From Planctomycetota bacterium (GTDB taxonomy: Bacteria > Planctomycetota > UBA1135 > GCA-002686595), in contig JABABA010000003.1 in assembly GCA_014238415.1 (NCBI GenBank), positions 124,001 through 188,000 of the forward strand: a stretch of DNA of 64,000 nt, given 5' to 3'. Shown here one piece after another: positions 7,593-15,769 of the stretch. The notes below the pieces were generated by a model, which was not told the DNA's origin, made no database searches, and saw only the letters and a list, made by a program, of their open reading frames with translations. The position numbers and the translations under genes are program-made. Position 1 is the first letter of the stretch, and every line of letters starts with the position of its first letter.

Positions 7593-8894
7593 TTGGCCAG
7601 TCAACAACGCCTCCACGCCACCCTGCGGGTCGCCGCCAAGGAACTGCGCGAGACCCTGCGCGATCGCCAAACCGCTTTCACCACCTTGGTCCTGCCGATC
7701 TGCATGTACCCGGTGTTGTTCTGGGTCATGGTCCAGGGTTTTCTGGTGCTGCAGGGTCAAAAGGAGCGCACCGAAGTGCGCGTGGGGGTGATCAACCAAG
7801 AATCCGTTCCAGAAGACCTGCTACGGGCCTTGGACAGGGGGCAGGACAAGGACGAGGAGTACCAGGCCAACCGTTTGGTGCTGGTGGATCTGGGAGCACA
7901 AGAGGGCGTGCCCCGGACCGAGTTGTTGGAGCCCCAAAGGGAAGACACTTCGCCCGATGATCCCCCCCTGGCGGGGGTCTTGAGTTTTGCACCGCTGGGT
8001 GTGCAGTTGCATGTGAACCGGAGCGAGCCCAAGGGCGAGCTGACTGAAGGGCGCATCACGAGCCGCCTCGCCAGGCACGTGGATCAGCTGCGCGAACAAG
8101 CTGCGCAGGATGGAGGCTACGCCCCAACAGCCCTGGAACCCTTGCGCCTGGTACGCAAGGATGTGGGCCCAGAGAGCGACAAGGGCGCGCTGATCCTGGC
8201 GATGTTGCTGCCCATGCTGCTGGTGACCATGTGCGTCATGGGCGCCTTCTTTCCGGCAGTGGACCTGTCCGCAGGAGAACGGGAACGAGGCACCGCAGAA
8301 ACCACCCTGCTGTTGCCCATCCCGCGCCTGTGGGTCCTGCAAGGAAAGGTACTGGCGGTGGCCAGCCTGGCCATGATCGCCACCAGCTTCAACATCGTGG
8401 CCCTTGGGATTTCCGCCGAGGGGTTGTTGGCGACCCTGCTGCGGGGCAGCAGTATCACAATCAACCTGCCCTGGCAGGCTCTCTTGGCAATCGCGCCTCT
8501 GACCCTGCTCTTTGCCCTCTTCGCGGGAGCCACCCTGACCGCAATCTCCGGTCTGGCGCGCAATTTCAAGGAAGCCCAGGCCATGCTCGGCCCGGTGCAA
8601 TTGCTCTTCATCATGCCCGCCATCGCCGGCATCATGCCGGGCATCGACCTGACCCCGGGCCTGGCTCTGGTACCGGTTTTGAACATGACCCTGGCCGCCA
8701 AGTCCATGCTACTCGGCAAGATACTGCCCCTTGAGTACACCCTGGTCGCGGTCTCGTTGCTGATCAGCGGCTGGATGGCCTTGAATCTTGCAGTGCGTTT
8801 GCTCTCCCGTGAAGCATTTGCGACTAGTTCCGCCACCATTCCCTTGAGAAAGCTCGTTTCCTTCCTGCGATCCGATGGGGACGCAAGCCGATGA
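7593..8894 (+). CDS. ABC-2 type exporter permease, NatB-like
   Basis: Integral membrane subunit of an ABC exporter. About 433 residues. The N terminus (KELRETLRDRQTAFTTLVLPICMYPVLFW) is the typical NatB/ABC-2 start with a first membrane helix near residues 25-50, then a soluble region of roughly 150 residues, then five or six C-terminal helices (for example ALILAMLLPMLLVTMCVMGAFFP). SAGERERGTAETTLLLPI is the ABC-2 coupling motif. The start is TTG at 7593, preceded by a C-rich stretch and no Shine-Dalgarno sequence; the true start is uncertain. The stop overlaps the ATPase gene start (ATGA). The NatB name comes from similarity of layout; sodium export itself is not shown. Confidence 0.82.
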   Translation: MASQQRLHATLRVAAKELRETLRDRQTAFTTLVLPICMYPVLFWVMVQGFLVLQGQKERTEVRVGVINQESVPEDLLRALDRGQDKDEEYQANRLVLVDLGAQEGVPRTELLEPQREDTSPDDPPLAGVLSFAPLGVQLHVNRSEPKGELTEGRITSRLARHVDQLREQAAQDGGYAPTALEPLRLVRKDVGPESDKGALILAMLLPMLLVTMCVMGAFFPAVDLSAGERERGTAETTLLLPIPRLWVLQGKVLAVASLAMIATSFNIVALGISAEGLLATLLRGSSITINLPWQALLAIAPLTLLFALFAGATLTAISGLARNFKEAQAMLGPVQLLFIMPAIAGIMPGIDLTPGLALVPVLNMTLAAKSMLLGKILPLEYTLVAVSLLISGWMALNLAVRLLSREAFATSSATIPLRKLVSFLRSDGDASR

Positions 8895-9718
8895 CTGAAG
8901 CCACACACAGCCAGGCCCTTGAGCCACACGCAACTGCCCCCCACGGCCCAGCAATCGAAGCCAAGGCTCTGACCAAGATATTCTCCGACCCAAAGCGCGG
9001 AATAATCGCGGCCGTGCAGGACCTGGACCTGACCTGCAACTATGGCGAGGTAATGGGTCTTCTGGGACCCAATGGCGCGGGCAAGACCACCACATTGCGC
9101 ATGCTCTCCACCATCCTGGCCCCCACGCGGGGAACGGCCACGGTCGCTGGAGCAGATGTGACCAACGACCCGATCACCGTACGCCAGCGGGTAGGATTCC
9201 TGTCGGGAACAACCGGGCTCTATCCGCGCTTGACCGCCAAGGAAGTGCTGCAGTATTTCGGACGGTTGCACGGCATGGATGAGGACACCCTGGGGCAACG
9301 CCTGGAAGTGGTGGTCAAGGCCTTTGACCTCGACGAGTTCCTTTCCGGCCGCTGCGAGTCCCTTTCCACCGGCCAGAGGCAGCGGGTTTCCATCGCCCGG
9401 GCGGTGATCCATGACCCGCGGGTACTGATCTTGGACGAGCCCACCACGGGCCTCGATCTCCTGGCGGCCAGCGACATGATCCGCTTCGTGGAATCCCGCC
9501 GGGAGGAAGGTCGCTGCGTGCTGTTCTCCACCCACGTGTTGTCTGAGGCCGAGCGTCTATGCGATCGCATCGCGATTGTGCACGCGGGCCGGGTACTTGC
9601 GGTGGGTACGCCGCAAGAGCTGCGAGAAGAAACGAAAGAGGAGTGGCTCGAGGATGTGTTCCGGGCCTATGTGGCACGAGCGGACCAGACATTCACCGAC
9701 GAGGCAGACAACCTGTGA
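8891..9718 (+). CDS. ABC transporter ATP-binding protein, NatA-like
   Basis: 275-residue ATPase that would power the two flanking permeases. Walker A GPNGAGKTTT, a signature loop LSTGQRQRVSIARA (Thr in place of the usual Gly), Walker B VLILDEPTTGLD and H-loop STHVLSEAERLCD are all present. The N-terminal 20 residues are a low-complexity tail. It starts ATG inside the end of the upstream permease (ATGA) and its own stop overlaps the start of the downstream permease (GTGA), so the three are one translational unit. Confidence 0.92.
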   Translation: MTEATHSQALEPHATAPHGPAIEAKALTKIFSDPKRGIIAAVQDLDLTCNYGEVMGLLGPNGAGKTTTLRMLSTILAPTRGTATVAGADVTNDPITVRQRVGFLSGTTGLYPRLTAKEVLQYFGRLHGMDEDTLGQRLEVVVKAFDLDEFLSGRCESLSTGQRQRVSIARAVIHDPRVLILDEPTTGLDLLAASDMIRFVESRREEGRCVLFSTHVLSEAERLCDRIAIVHAGRVLAVGTPQELREETKEEWLEDVFRAYVARADQTFTDEADNL

Positions 9719-11757
9719 ACTGGACCGAGACCATGGGCACAGTCTTCCGCGTGGAAGTACTGCAACTTCTCCGTGATCGCCGGGCGCTGTTTGCGGCGGT
9801 GCTCCTGCCGGTGGTGCTCTATCCCCTGATGCTCTCGGGCAGCGACTTGCTGCAGAAGTCCGCGGTCAGCAGTTTGGACAAGCGCGAGTTGACCGTACTT
9901 GTGGACGCAAGCGAAGCGCCGCCGGAACGCGCCATGCGTCTGATCGACGCGATTCAGGGTCCCGCTACCATCATCCAAGAGGGGGATGCCAGCAGCCTGA
10001 ATCAACTGCCCGCTGCATCCCTGCCCGAAACCCACCGTCAACAGATCGAGGACGCCTGGCGGGAACTCATTGGCGACACAGCCCAAGCGATCTTGACCAT
10101 TGCAGGGAGCGACGGTCCGAACGAACAACTCAACGCCAAGATCTGGTACGAGCGCAAGGACGAGTCCTCGCGCACCCTGTCGGTGCGCCTACGCAGTCGC
10201 CTGAACGGGTTGGCCGAGACCATGACTGTCGAGCGGCGCAAGGAATTGCTGGGCCGCGATCCAGGCAGCGGCCTGCAACTTGAGGTGCACGATCTGGCCT
10301 CCGCCGAGGACCGGGGTGCTGCCAGCATGGCACGCTTCCTGCCGATCCTGCTGGTAATGCTGCTCCTGTCGGGTGGCTCCTACGCTGCCCTCTCCGTTTT
10401 TGCCGGGGAGCGCGAGGCGGGCACCCTGGAAACCCTGCTGGTGAGTCCCGCGGACAAGAGCGCCCTGGTGCTGGGCAAGTTCGGGGCTGTGATGCTCACG
10501 GGCCTGGCCTGTCTGGCCTCTAACATCCTGGGCCTCTTTCTGGCCGTCCAAGTGGGTTGGGAAGGAATGGGCGGTGGTGACTCAGGAGGCGTAGGCCTCT
10601 CCCGATTGAGTAGCGCCCTGGTCTTCATTCCCGCTTGCATCCTGGTCTGCGCGCTACTCTGTCTGGCCTGCGGGCGGGCGCGAAGTTTCCGAGAGGGCCA
10701 GCACATGCTGCTACCCCTGATGCTCGCCCTGGCGGTGCCCAACATGGTGGTGCTGGCCCCTGGACTGGAGCACAATTTTCTCTTGGCCCTGGTGCCCTTG
10801 ACCGGGGCAGCCCTCTCCCTGAGGGATGCGCTGCTGGGAGAACTGACACTGGGGGTGACCCTGGTCATGATCCTATCCCATCTGGGTTGGAGCGCCCTGG
10901 CCGTGCGCCAACTCGCCGGCTTGTTGGACGCGGAACGGGTTCTGATCGGCGCTGCGTCAGCAGAGGAAGCGAGCAATCGGCGACTCGCCTCCCGCCATGC
11001 CCAAGCCTATGCCTTTGGTGCGGTGCTCTTGATGCTGGGGGTGGCCTCGCGCCTGCAGGGCTACGACTTGTTGGGAGGTCTCCTGGCCACCCTTTGGGGA
11101 ATGATGCTGCCCCTGGGGCTGATTTGTCTTTGGCACGCGAAAAAACGCTTTGGACCCTCACCTACCACGGACTTCATCCGCGCGCGGCCGCGCGTCTTGG
11201 ACCTGATCCTGGCAATCTTGATCGCACCGGGCCTTGCGTTCCTGATGGAACTCTTGATGCGCGGCCAAGAATTCGTGCTGCCCCTGCCAGAGGCAGTGAC
11301 AAAGAACCCCGCGCTGGAAGAATTCTTTGGCAGCACGCCCCTGATCACCCTGCTCTTCGCCATGGCGGTCAGCCCGGGAATCGTGGAAGAGCTTCTCTTC
11401 CGAGGCGCAATCCTGGGAACTCTGGCCCGGGACAACAGGCCCCTGCGCGCGGTGCTGATCTCATCACTCTTCTTTGCCGCCGCGCATGCATCCTTGCACC
11501 GGCTGATGCCCACCTTCCTGATCGGCTTGCTACTCGGCACCATCACCCTGCGATCACGCAGCCTGTGGCCAGCTGTGATCCTGCACATCGCCTATGACGC
11601 CTGGATCCTGCTACTTGGCACAGAGCGCTTGCCGGAAGTGCTCACCCACGGCTGGGGACAGTATCTTGCCTGGCTGAGCCTGCCCTGTCTGGCACTGCTG
11701 CTGCGATTCCGAGCAGCAGGCAAACCCGCTCAGTCGATGGCCGCGCCCATCAACTGA
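9715..11757 (+). CDS. ABC-2 permease fused to a CPBP intramembrane protease domain
   Basis: About 680 residues. Residues 1-400 form a second NatB-like permease (VEVLQLLRDRRALFAAVLLP, then FAGEREAGTLETLLVSP coupling motif). After several more helices, residues about 470-680 match the CPBP (CAAX-protease/bacteriocin-processing) family: EELLFRG at about 558-564, FFAAAHASLH and HIAYDAW, the conserved Glu-Glu/Arg and two His that form the active site of these membrane proteases. GTG at 9715 overlaps the ATPase stop; longer in-frame starts from 9559 would read through the ATPase gene. Such fusions are known for NatB-like proteins; the protease substrate is unknown. The 3' end overlaps the convergent gene by 28 nt. 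Confidence 0.88.
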   Translation: MNWTETMGTVFRVEVLQLLRDRRALFAAVLLPVVLYPLMLSGSDLLQKSAVSSLDKRELTVLVDASEAPPERAMRLIDAIQGPATIIQEGDASSLNQLPAASLPETHRQQIEDAWRELIGDTAQAILTIAGSDGPNEQLNAKIWYERKDESSRTLSVRLRSRLNGLAETMTVERRKELLGRDPGSGLQLEVHDLASAEDRGAASMARFLPILLVMLLLSGGSYAALSVFAGEREAGTLETLLVSPADKSALVLGKFGAVMLTGLACLASNILGLFLAVQVGWEGMGGGDSGGVGLSRLSSALVFIPACILVCALLCLACGRARSFREGQHMLLPLMLALAVPNMVVLAPGLEHNFLLALVPLTGAALSLRDALLGELTLGVTLVMILSHLGWSALAVRQLAGLLDAERVLIGAASAEEASNRRLASRHAQAYAFGAVLLMLGVASRLQGYDLLGGLLATLWGMMLPLGLICLWHAKKRFGPSPTTDFIRARPRVLDLILAILIAPGLAFLMELLMRGQEFVLPLPEAVTKNPALEEFFGSTPLITLLFAMAVSPGIVEELLFRGAILGTLARDNRPLRAVLISSLFFAAAHASLHRLMPTFLIGLLLGTITLRSRSLWPAVILHIAYDAWILLLGTERLPEVLTHGWGQYLAWLSLPCLALLLRFRAAGKPAQSMAAPIN

Positions 11758-13796
11758 CCCATCTCCGCATCGGTCCAGACCAGACCCCAGCCCTTGGAGA
11801 GCGCCAGCAGGCGGGCACGACCATCCGCGCGCTCGCCCAAGACCGGAGCCACAGTCTGAATCGCGCCCAGGAGGTCCGCGCCCACGGGCCGCACAACCCA
11901 AGCGCCTCCAGCCTCGGTCTTCTCAAGCCAGGAAACCAGCAAGCGTCCCTCCCTGTCAAAGCAAGCGCTGACCTGCCCCAGGGCATTGCCTCGGTCGACT
12001 GCCCGGGCCGCACCAAAGGTCTGACCCCCATCGGAGGACAGGCAGACCTGGAGATGGGACGCCTCCTGTTTGTCCTGGGTGTACCAGATCAACGCCACCT
12101 GATCCTTGTGCCGCGCCAAAGCCGGACCATTGACCGGGCAAGCGGCGTACTTCCAGTTGTCCGCATGGACCATGAAGGGCTCGCCCCAACCGGAGTCCGC
12201 GTTCCAGCGAGCCAGGAGAATGTCACGCACGCCCTCCTCGGAACGATCCCGCCAGGCCGCCAGAGCCGAGCCATCCTCGAGCACAATCAAACTGGTGGGA
12301 CAGCACTCGCAAGTGTCTCCGTCGAGCAGGGACTCCGGTCCCCGCCGCCCGTCTGAATAGAGCACGCGGCTCATAAGAGTCATGGGCCCCTTTTCGCTCA
12401 TCAAGCGCCCGTCCAGCCAAAGCGCCAGCACGCGCCCCGGACCCAACGCCGCCAAGGATGCGAAGCCGTGCTCCCCGGGCCCCGTGTGCTCGTGCACCGG
12501 GCCCTGTTCCTCAAAGCTGCCGTCCTCCTGTCGCAAGGCGTACTGCACATGATAATCGTAGGTACCGACGTCAGCCTTCTGCAGCCAGGTCACAAGGCCA
12601 CCGTCAGGGGAAATCGCCGGAGCATCCGCCCAATTGACAAACCAGCCGCTGCCCTGCACTACTTCCTCTTCCGCATTGAAGGAAAGCTCACCATTCTCAA
12701 GTTGCAAACGCGTGGTGATCAGCGCGTATTCTCCGTCCCCCAACTTCTGGGTGGCCAGCACGCGCCCCGCATCCCCCACCCGGGGATATCGGCCCAAGGG
12801 GCCCTCCACCGCGGAGTGAACCTCGATCGCGTTTGGCTTTACGGTCTGGTCCTCGGCCCCGCCACAAGCTTGAGCCAACAGAACAATCCCCACCCCGACA
12901 AAACCGAGCAAGGTACCAGCAATCAAGGACGGAGTTGTGCGCCGGGCTTCGGCAACACCAAGACGGGCGAAGGGCAAGGTAAACAAGGGGGTAGTGGAAA
13001 AGACGAGAGCCGCAACTCCCGCGGAGAGTTCACGCAGGGCCAGATGGTAGGGAATCAGACCTAGCACAGAGCCGATGACCGAGGCGATCAAGAGGGCCCG
13101 CATGCCCTGGCGGCGCCGCAGGGGTTTGGTCAGCTCCGCGAACTCACGCCCCAGGCCCCGGCGCATGACGCCAAGTGTGGTGGCTATCAAGAAGGCCCCG
13201 ATCACGCCCCCAGTCAAACGCACCCCAGCACCGCTAAAAATCCCGGCCCCCTGCATGCCTTCGTGGCCGCTCAAAATCGCGACCGTAATCGCGAGGGCAT
13301 TGCCTGTGGCCAAGAGCACGCCCCGGCGACGCACCTTTGGTTCGAGCGACCCGCCGCCTCCTCCGCTGCGCAAGACCAGCAGCACTCCTGCCAGCACCAG
13401 GCCCGCTCCCAGCAAACTGCCCGGATCCAGCACATCTCCAAACAACCAGTGGGCGCCGATCACCGTCAAGGGCACATTGGTGAGGGACACTACCGCGGTG
13501 GTCTGCACGCCACACAGGGGCAGGGAGGCAAAATAGAGGGCGTCCCCGATAGCAAAACCCAAGAGCCCGCTGATCAGCATCTGCGGAATGGCGCCGCTGG
13601 GAACTCCCCCGTCGCCAATGGCAGCCCCGACAATGAAGAACAGAGCCCCCGCCAGAGTGTTCTTGAAGAGTACCGCAGCATTTGCGGTGGGCGGCTTGGG
13701 CCCAGAGAAGATCCGCGAAAACAGGTGCGAAGCCGCTGCCCAGCTGCCTGCGGCAAAGAGGCCTGCAAAGAGACCCCACAAGCTCATTTCAAACAT
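11730..13796 (-). CDS. EamA/DMT-type transporter fused to a predicted beta-propeller (Asp-box) domain
   Basis: 688 residues from ATG 13796 (GAGGGG about 8 nt upstream; an in-frame TTG at 13829 is less likely). Residues 1-310 have about ten membrane helices in two repeats, as in drug/metabolite transporters (PLTVIGAHWLFGD, TPLFTLPFARLG). The last helix ends LLAQACGGAED, which looks like a lipobox with Cys about 311. The remaining 375 residues have no helices; they carry CECCPTSL near 496-502 and an Asp-box, SSDGGQTFG, typical of sialidase-like/BNR propellers. There is no stop or frameshift between the halves. Function unknown: the transporter substrate and propeller ligand cannot be inferred. 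See findings on topology. Confidence 0.75.
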   Translation of the reverse strand: MFEMSLWGLFAGLFAAGSWAAASHLFSRIFSGPKPPTANAAVLFKNTLAGALFFIVGAAIGDGGVPSGAIPQMLISGLLGFAIGDALYFASLPLCGVQTTAVVSLTNVPLTVIGAHWLFGDVLDPGSLLGAGLVLAGVLLVLRSGGGGGSLEPKVRRRGVLLATGNALAITVAILSGHEGMQGAGIFSGAGVRLTGGVIGAFLIATTLGVMRRGLGREFAELTKPLRRRQGMRALLIASVIGSVLGLIPYHLALRELSAGVAALVFSTTPLFTLPFARLGVAEARRTTPSLIAGTLLGFVGVGIVLLAQACGGAEDQTVKPNAIEVHSAVEGPLGRYPRVGDAGRVLATQKLGDGEYALITTRLQLENGELSFNAEEEVVQGSGWFVNWADAPAISPDGGLVTWLQKADVGTYDYHVQYALRQEDGSFEEQGPVHEHTGPGEHGFASLAALGPGRVLALWLDGRLMSEKGPMTLMSRVLYSDGRRGPESLLDGDTCECCPTSLIVLEDGSALAAWRDRSEEGVRDILLARWNADSGWGEPFMVHADNWKYAACPVNGPALARHKDQVALIWYTQDKQEASHLQVCLSSDGGQTFGAARAVDRGNALGQVSACFDREGRLLVSWLEKTEAGGAWVVRPVGADLLGAIQTVAPVLGERADGRARLLALSKGWGLVWTDAEMGQLMGAAID

Positions 13797-13831
13797 GGGC
13801 CAAAACCCCTCGGGTGCCTGCGCCCCCAAGC

Positions 13832-13864
13832 AAAACGCCGTGCACCTGAAACAGAAGCGCGGCG
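13832..13864 (-). terminator. Possible weak terminator behind the 38-residue basic protein gene
   Basis: On the minus strand CGCCGcGC pairs with GCaCGGCG across a loop of about 13 nt, followed by TTTT. It lies 50 nt after the stop of the small gene and just before the transporter-propeller start. Large loop and short U-run make it weak. Confidence 0.35.
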
Positions 13865-13912
13865 TTCATGAACAATAGGATGGGCACCGCCGAGGCGACA
13901 AGAGCCTCCCCA

Positions 13913-14029
13913 TCAGCCCTTGCGGGCCTTTTTCTTGGCGGCGTGGTACTTACCTGACCCCATGCCGATCTTGCGCACGCGCTTTCGGCCGCGGGTGGGA
14001 CCGCCAGCTTTGGTTTGGGACTTGGCCAT
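13913..14029 (-). CDS. Very basic 38-residue protein of unknown function
   Basis: ATG (14029) to TGA (13913) encodes MAKSQTKAGGPTRGRKRVRK followed by a Gly-rich turn with GMGSGKYHAA and a KKKARKG tail. Fourteen of 38 residues are Lys or Arg, with a His, and no hydrophobic core, as in very small ribosomal proteins (bTHX-like) or nucleic-acid-binding peptides; I do not recognise an exact family. It sits in its own gap between two minus-strand genes, with a possible terminator 50 nt downstream. No clear Shine-Dalgarno sequence. The K/R-rich, sensible composition in only this frame supports it being real, but size alone leaves doubt. Confidence 0.55.
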   Translation of the reverse strand: MAKSQTKAGGPTRGRKRVRKIGMGSGKYHAAKKKARKG

Positions 14030-14131
14030 GACTTTGATTGACTCTGGATGGGTTTCTTGTGGCTTCGACACACCCAAAAGGGCGAGTTCGAGCGCCGAAG
14101 GGTAGCGGCTGAGAGGGCTGGGGGCAAGAAC

Positions 14132-14770
14132 CTATTGATCCTGCGGAAGCTCACTAGGGGCTCTGGACCCCTCGGAGCTGGCCCCCGGGCCACCCTCTGG
14201 TTCCGGCCAGCCCGTGAACTCAAAGCGATAGCTTGCAGCGGAAATGTCCTTGGGCAGGGACTCGATCATGCGCTTGAGGGCAAATCGTAGGCGGCGCTCA
14301 AGGATGCCGATCCCCTCCGGATTGCTGCCCGGCGGAAATACCTGGACCCCCATGGCGTTATCCCCCACCAGCACATCGCGGGCCCTCAAGCTGGGACCTG
14401 GCATGGAGATGACAACATCCAAGCCTTCCTGCCGGACTAAGTTGCGTGGCAAGTCCTCGATGTCAACCCCATAGATCGCCGGGGGCTGCTCAGGGTCGGC
14501 GGATCGAACCACATGGGTCACGATCCAAGGCCGCTCCGCAGAAAAGCGCGACATGGAGATGGCCTGATGGATGCCTGGAGACGCGAGTTCCAGATAGAGC
14601 CGCAAGCGGCCTTCGGCGGTCGTAGGGGACTCGTTTCGGATCTGATCCCTACTGGCCTCAGCCAACGAGACCTGCCAGCGAAAGAAAGCGGGCACAGCCA
14701 TGCCCATCGCGACAATACCTAGCAGGATCAAGATCGCCCGGGGGCCGGAGGGTTGGGATTGGGATTCCAT
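14132..14770 (-). CDS. Membrane-anchored protein of unknown function
   Basis: 212 residues from ATG 14770. One N-terminal membrane segment (AILILLGIVAMGMAVPAFF, about 12-30), then a soluble domain presumed periplasmic, with a C-terminal low-complexity Pro/Gly/Ser tail. The domain contains repeated short strands (YGVDIEDLPRNLV, LDVVISMPGPSLRARDVLVG, NPEGIGILERRLRFALKRM). The last phrase, in which an amphipathic helix follows a Gly-rich turn, suggests a DUF4230-like or effector-binding fold, but I cannot assign it. The in-frame opening upstream to 15358 is antisense to the hydrolase gene and is not counted. It is divergent from that hydrolase gene with 78 nt between the starts. Confidence 0.65.
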   Translation of the reverse strand: MESQSQPSGPRAILILLGIVAMGMAVPAFFRWQVSLAEASRDQIRNESPTTAEGRLRLYLELASPGIHQAISMSRFSAERPWIVTHVVRSADPEQPPAIYGVDIEDLPRNLVRQEGLDVVISMPGPSLRARDVLVGDNAMGVQVFPPGSNPEGIGILERRLRFALKRMIESLPKDISAASYRFEFTGWPEPEGGPGASSEGSRAPSELPQDQ

Positions 14771-14848
14771 AGAGCCCCCATTGTCCCTGAATCGTGTCCC
14801 GCGCACAAGTTCTGTGGGGCGTTCTGGTTCTGTAGGGTGTGCCCTGTC

Positions 14849-15769
14849 ATGACTCTCTTCAACACCCTTATCAGCGTCATTGCAGCGACCCTGGTGGCGG
14901 GGCTCTCTCTCCAGGGGCCCCAAGAAGTCCGGAGCCGTGAGCACATACTGGATCGGGATGGCCAGCGACTGGTGCTTTGGGAAAAGCGCCCCGAGGAATT
15001 GCACAAGAAGAGCACCCGAGTTGTCCTCCTTCTGCATGGTGCCACCTGGTCCGGGCGCCCCTGCTTTGACTTGGGGATTGCGGGCTACTCCACCATGCAA
15101 GCCTTCGCCCAGGAAGGCTGGGACACTTTCAGCTTGGACATCCAAGGCTATGGCAGGTCCCAGGATCCACGAGGCGAGAATGTCAGCGAGGCCAAGGATG
15201 CCATCGAGGATGTGAAGGTGGCAGTGGATGCGATCCGAAAAATGAGAGGCGTCCAGAGAGTGGACCTTCTGGGTTGGAGCTGGGGTTCCCAGGTGGCGGG
15301 CCTCTTCGCCGAGACCTATCCGCAGCGCACGGGGCGACTGGTGCTGTATGGCTCCCACTGGCAGCCTCTGGAAGGAGCGCCTCCGCCGCCTACCGACCGC
15401 TTTCGCACCAACAGCAGAGAAGCCGCAGCATCAGACTTCGTGCCCGGCTGCTTCGAGCCTGAGGTACTTGAAGCCTTTGTGACTGCAGCCCTGGCGGCGG
15501 ACCCAGACAGTCCCAATGGTTCCCTCCGTGATTACCTCGCCAACATGCCTGTCTTGCACCCCAAACTCATATCTCGGCCAACCCTTGTGATCCTCGGTGA
15601 GCATGAAGCAACGTCCAAGATGAAGGATCAACTCTCCTTCTTTGCGGCCCTCCCTACCTATGACAAGCGCTTTGTGATCATCCCCGGGGGCGGACATGGC
15701 GTGCACCTGGAACAAACCAAAGAACGCTGGCGAGGAGCGGTTCTGGATTTCTTGACCGCGGTGAACTAA
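14849..15769 (+). CDS. Secreted alpha/beta hydrolase
   Basis: 306 residues. The N terminus (MTLFNTLISVIAATLVAGLS) is a signal peptide, so the enzyme should act in the periplasm. The fold signatures are VVLLLHGATWSG (oxyanion loop), DIQGYGRS, the nucleophile elbow GWSWGSQVAG with the Ser at its centre, and a late HGVHLEQ giving the catalytic His; the acid is probably in VILGEHEA. Substrate unknown; the closest general group is serine aminopeptidase/lysophospholipase-like hydrolases. TAA and the next ATG overlap as TAATG, coupling it to the phosphatase gene. Confidence 0.8.
   Translation: MTLFNTLISVIAATLVAGLSLQGPQEVRSREHILDRDGQRLVLWEKRPEELHKKSTRVVLLLHGATWSGRPCFDLGIAGYSTMQAFAQEGWDTFSLDIQGYGRSQDPRGENVSEAKDAIEDVKVAVDAIRKMRGVQRVDLLGWSWGSQVAGLFAETYPQRTGRLVLYGSHWQPLEGAPPPPTDRFRTNSREAAASDFVPGCFEPEVLEAFVTAALAADPDSPNGSLRDYLANMPVLHPKLISRPTLVILGEHEATSKMKDQLSFFAALPTYDKRFVIIPGGGHGVHLEQTKERWRGAVLDFLTAVN

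Noticed and set aside
8117-9535. A 472-codon minus-strand frame across the ABC permease and ATPase genes
   Set aside because: Antisense to clear Walker A/B motifs; translation shows no domain and is rich in Gly, Arg and Ser.
14132-15358. Extension of the membrane-anchored unknown to 408 residues
   Set aside because: The extra 196 residues are antisense to the alpha/beta hydrolase gene; the internal ATG 14770 is followed directly by a membrane anchor.
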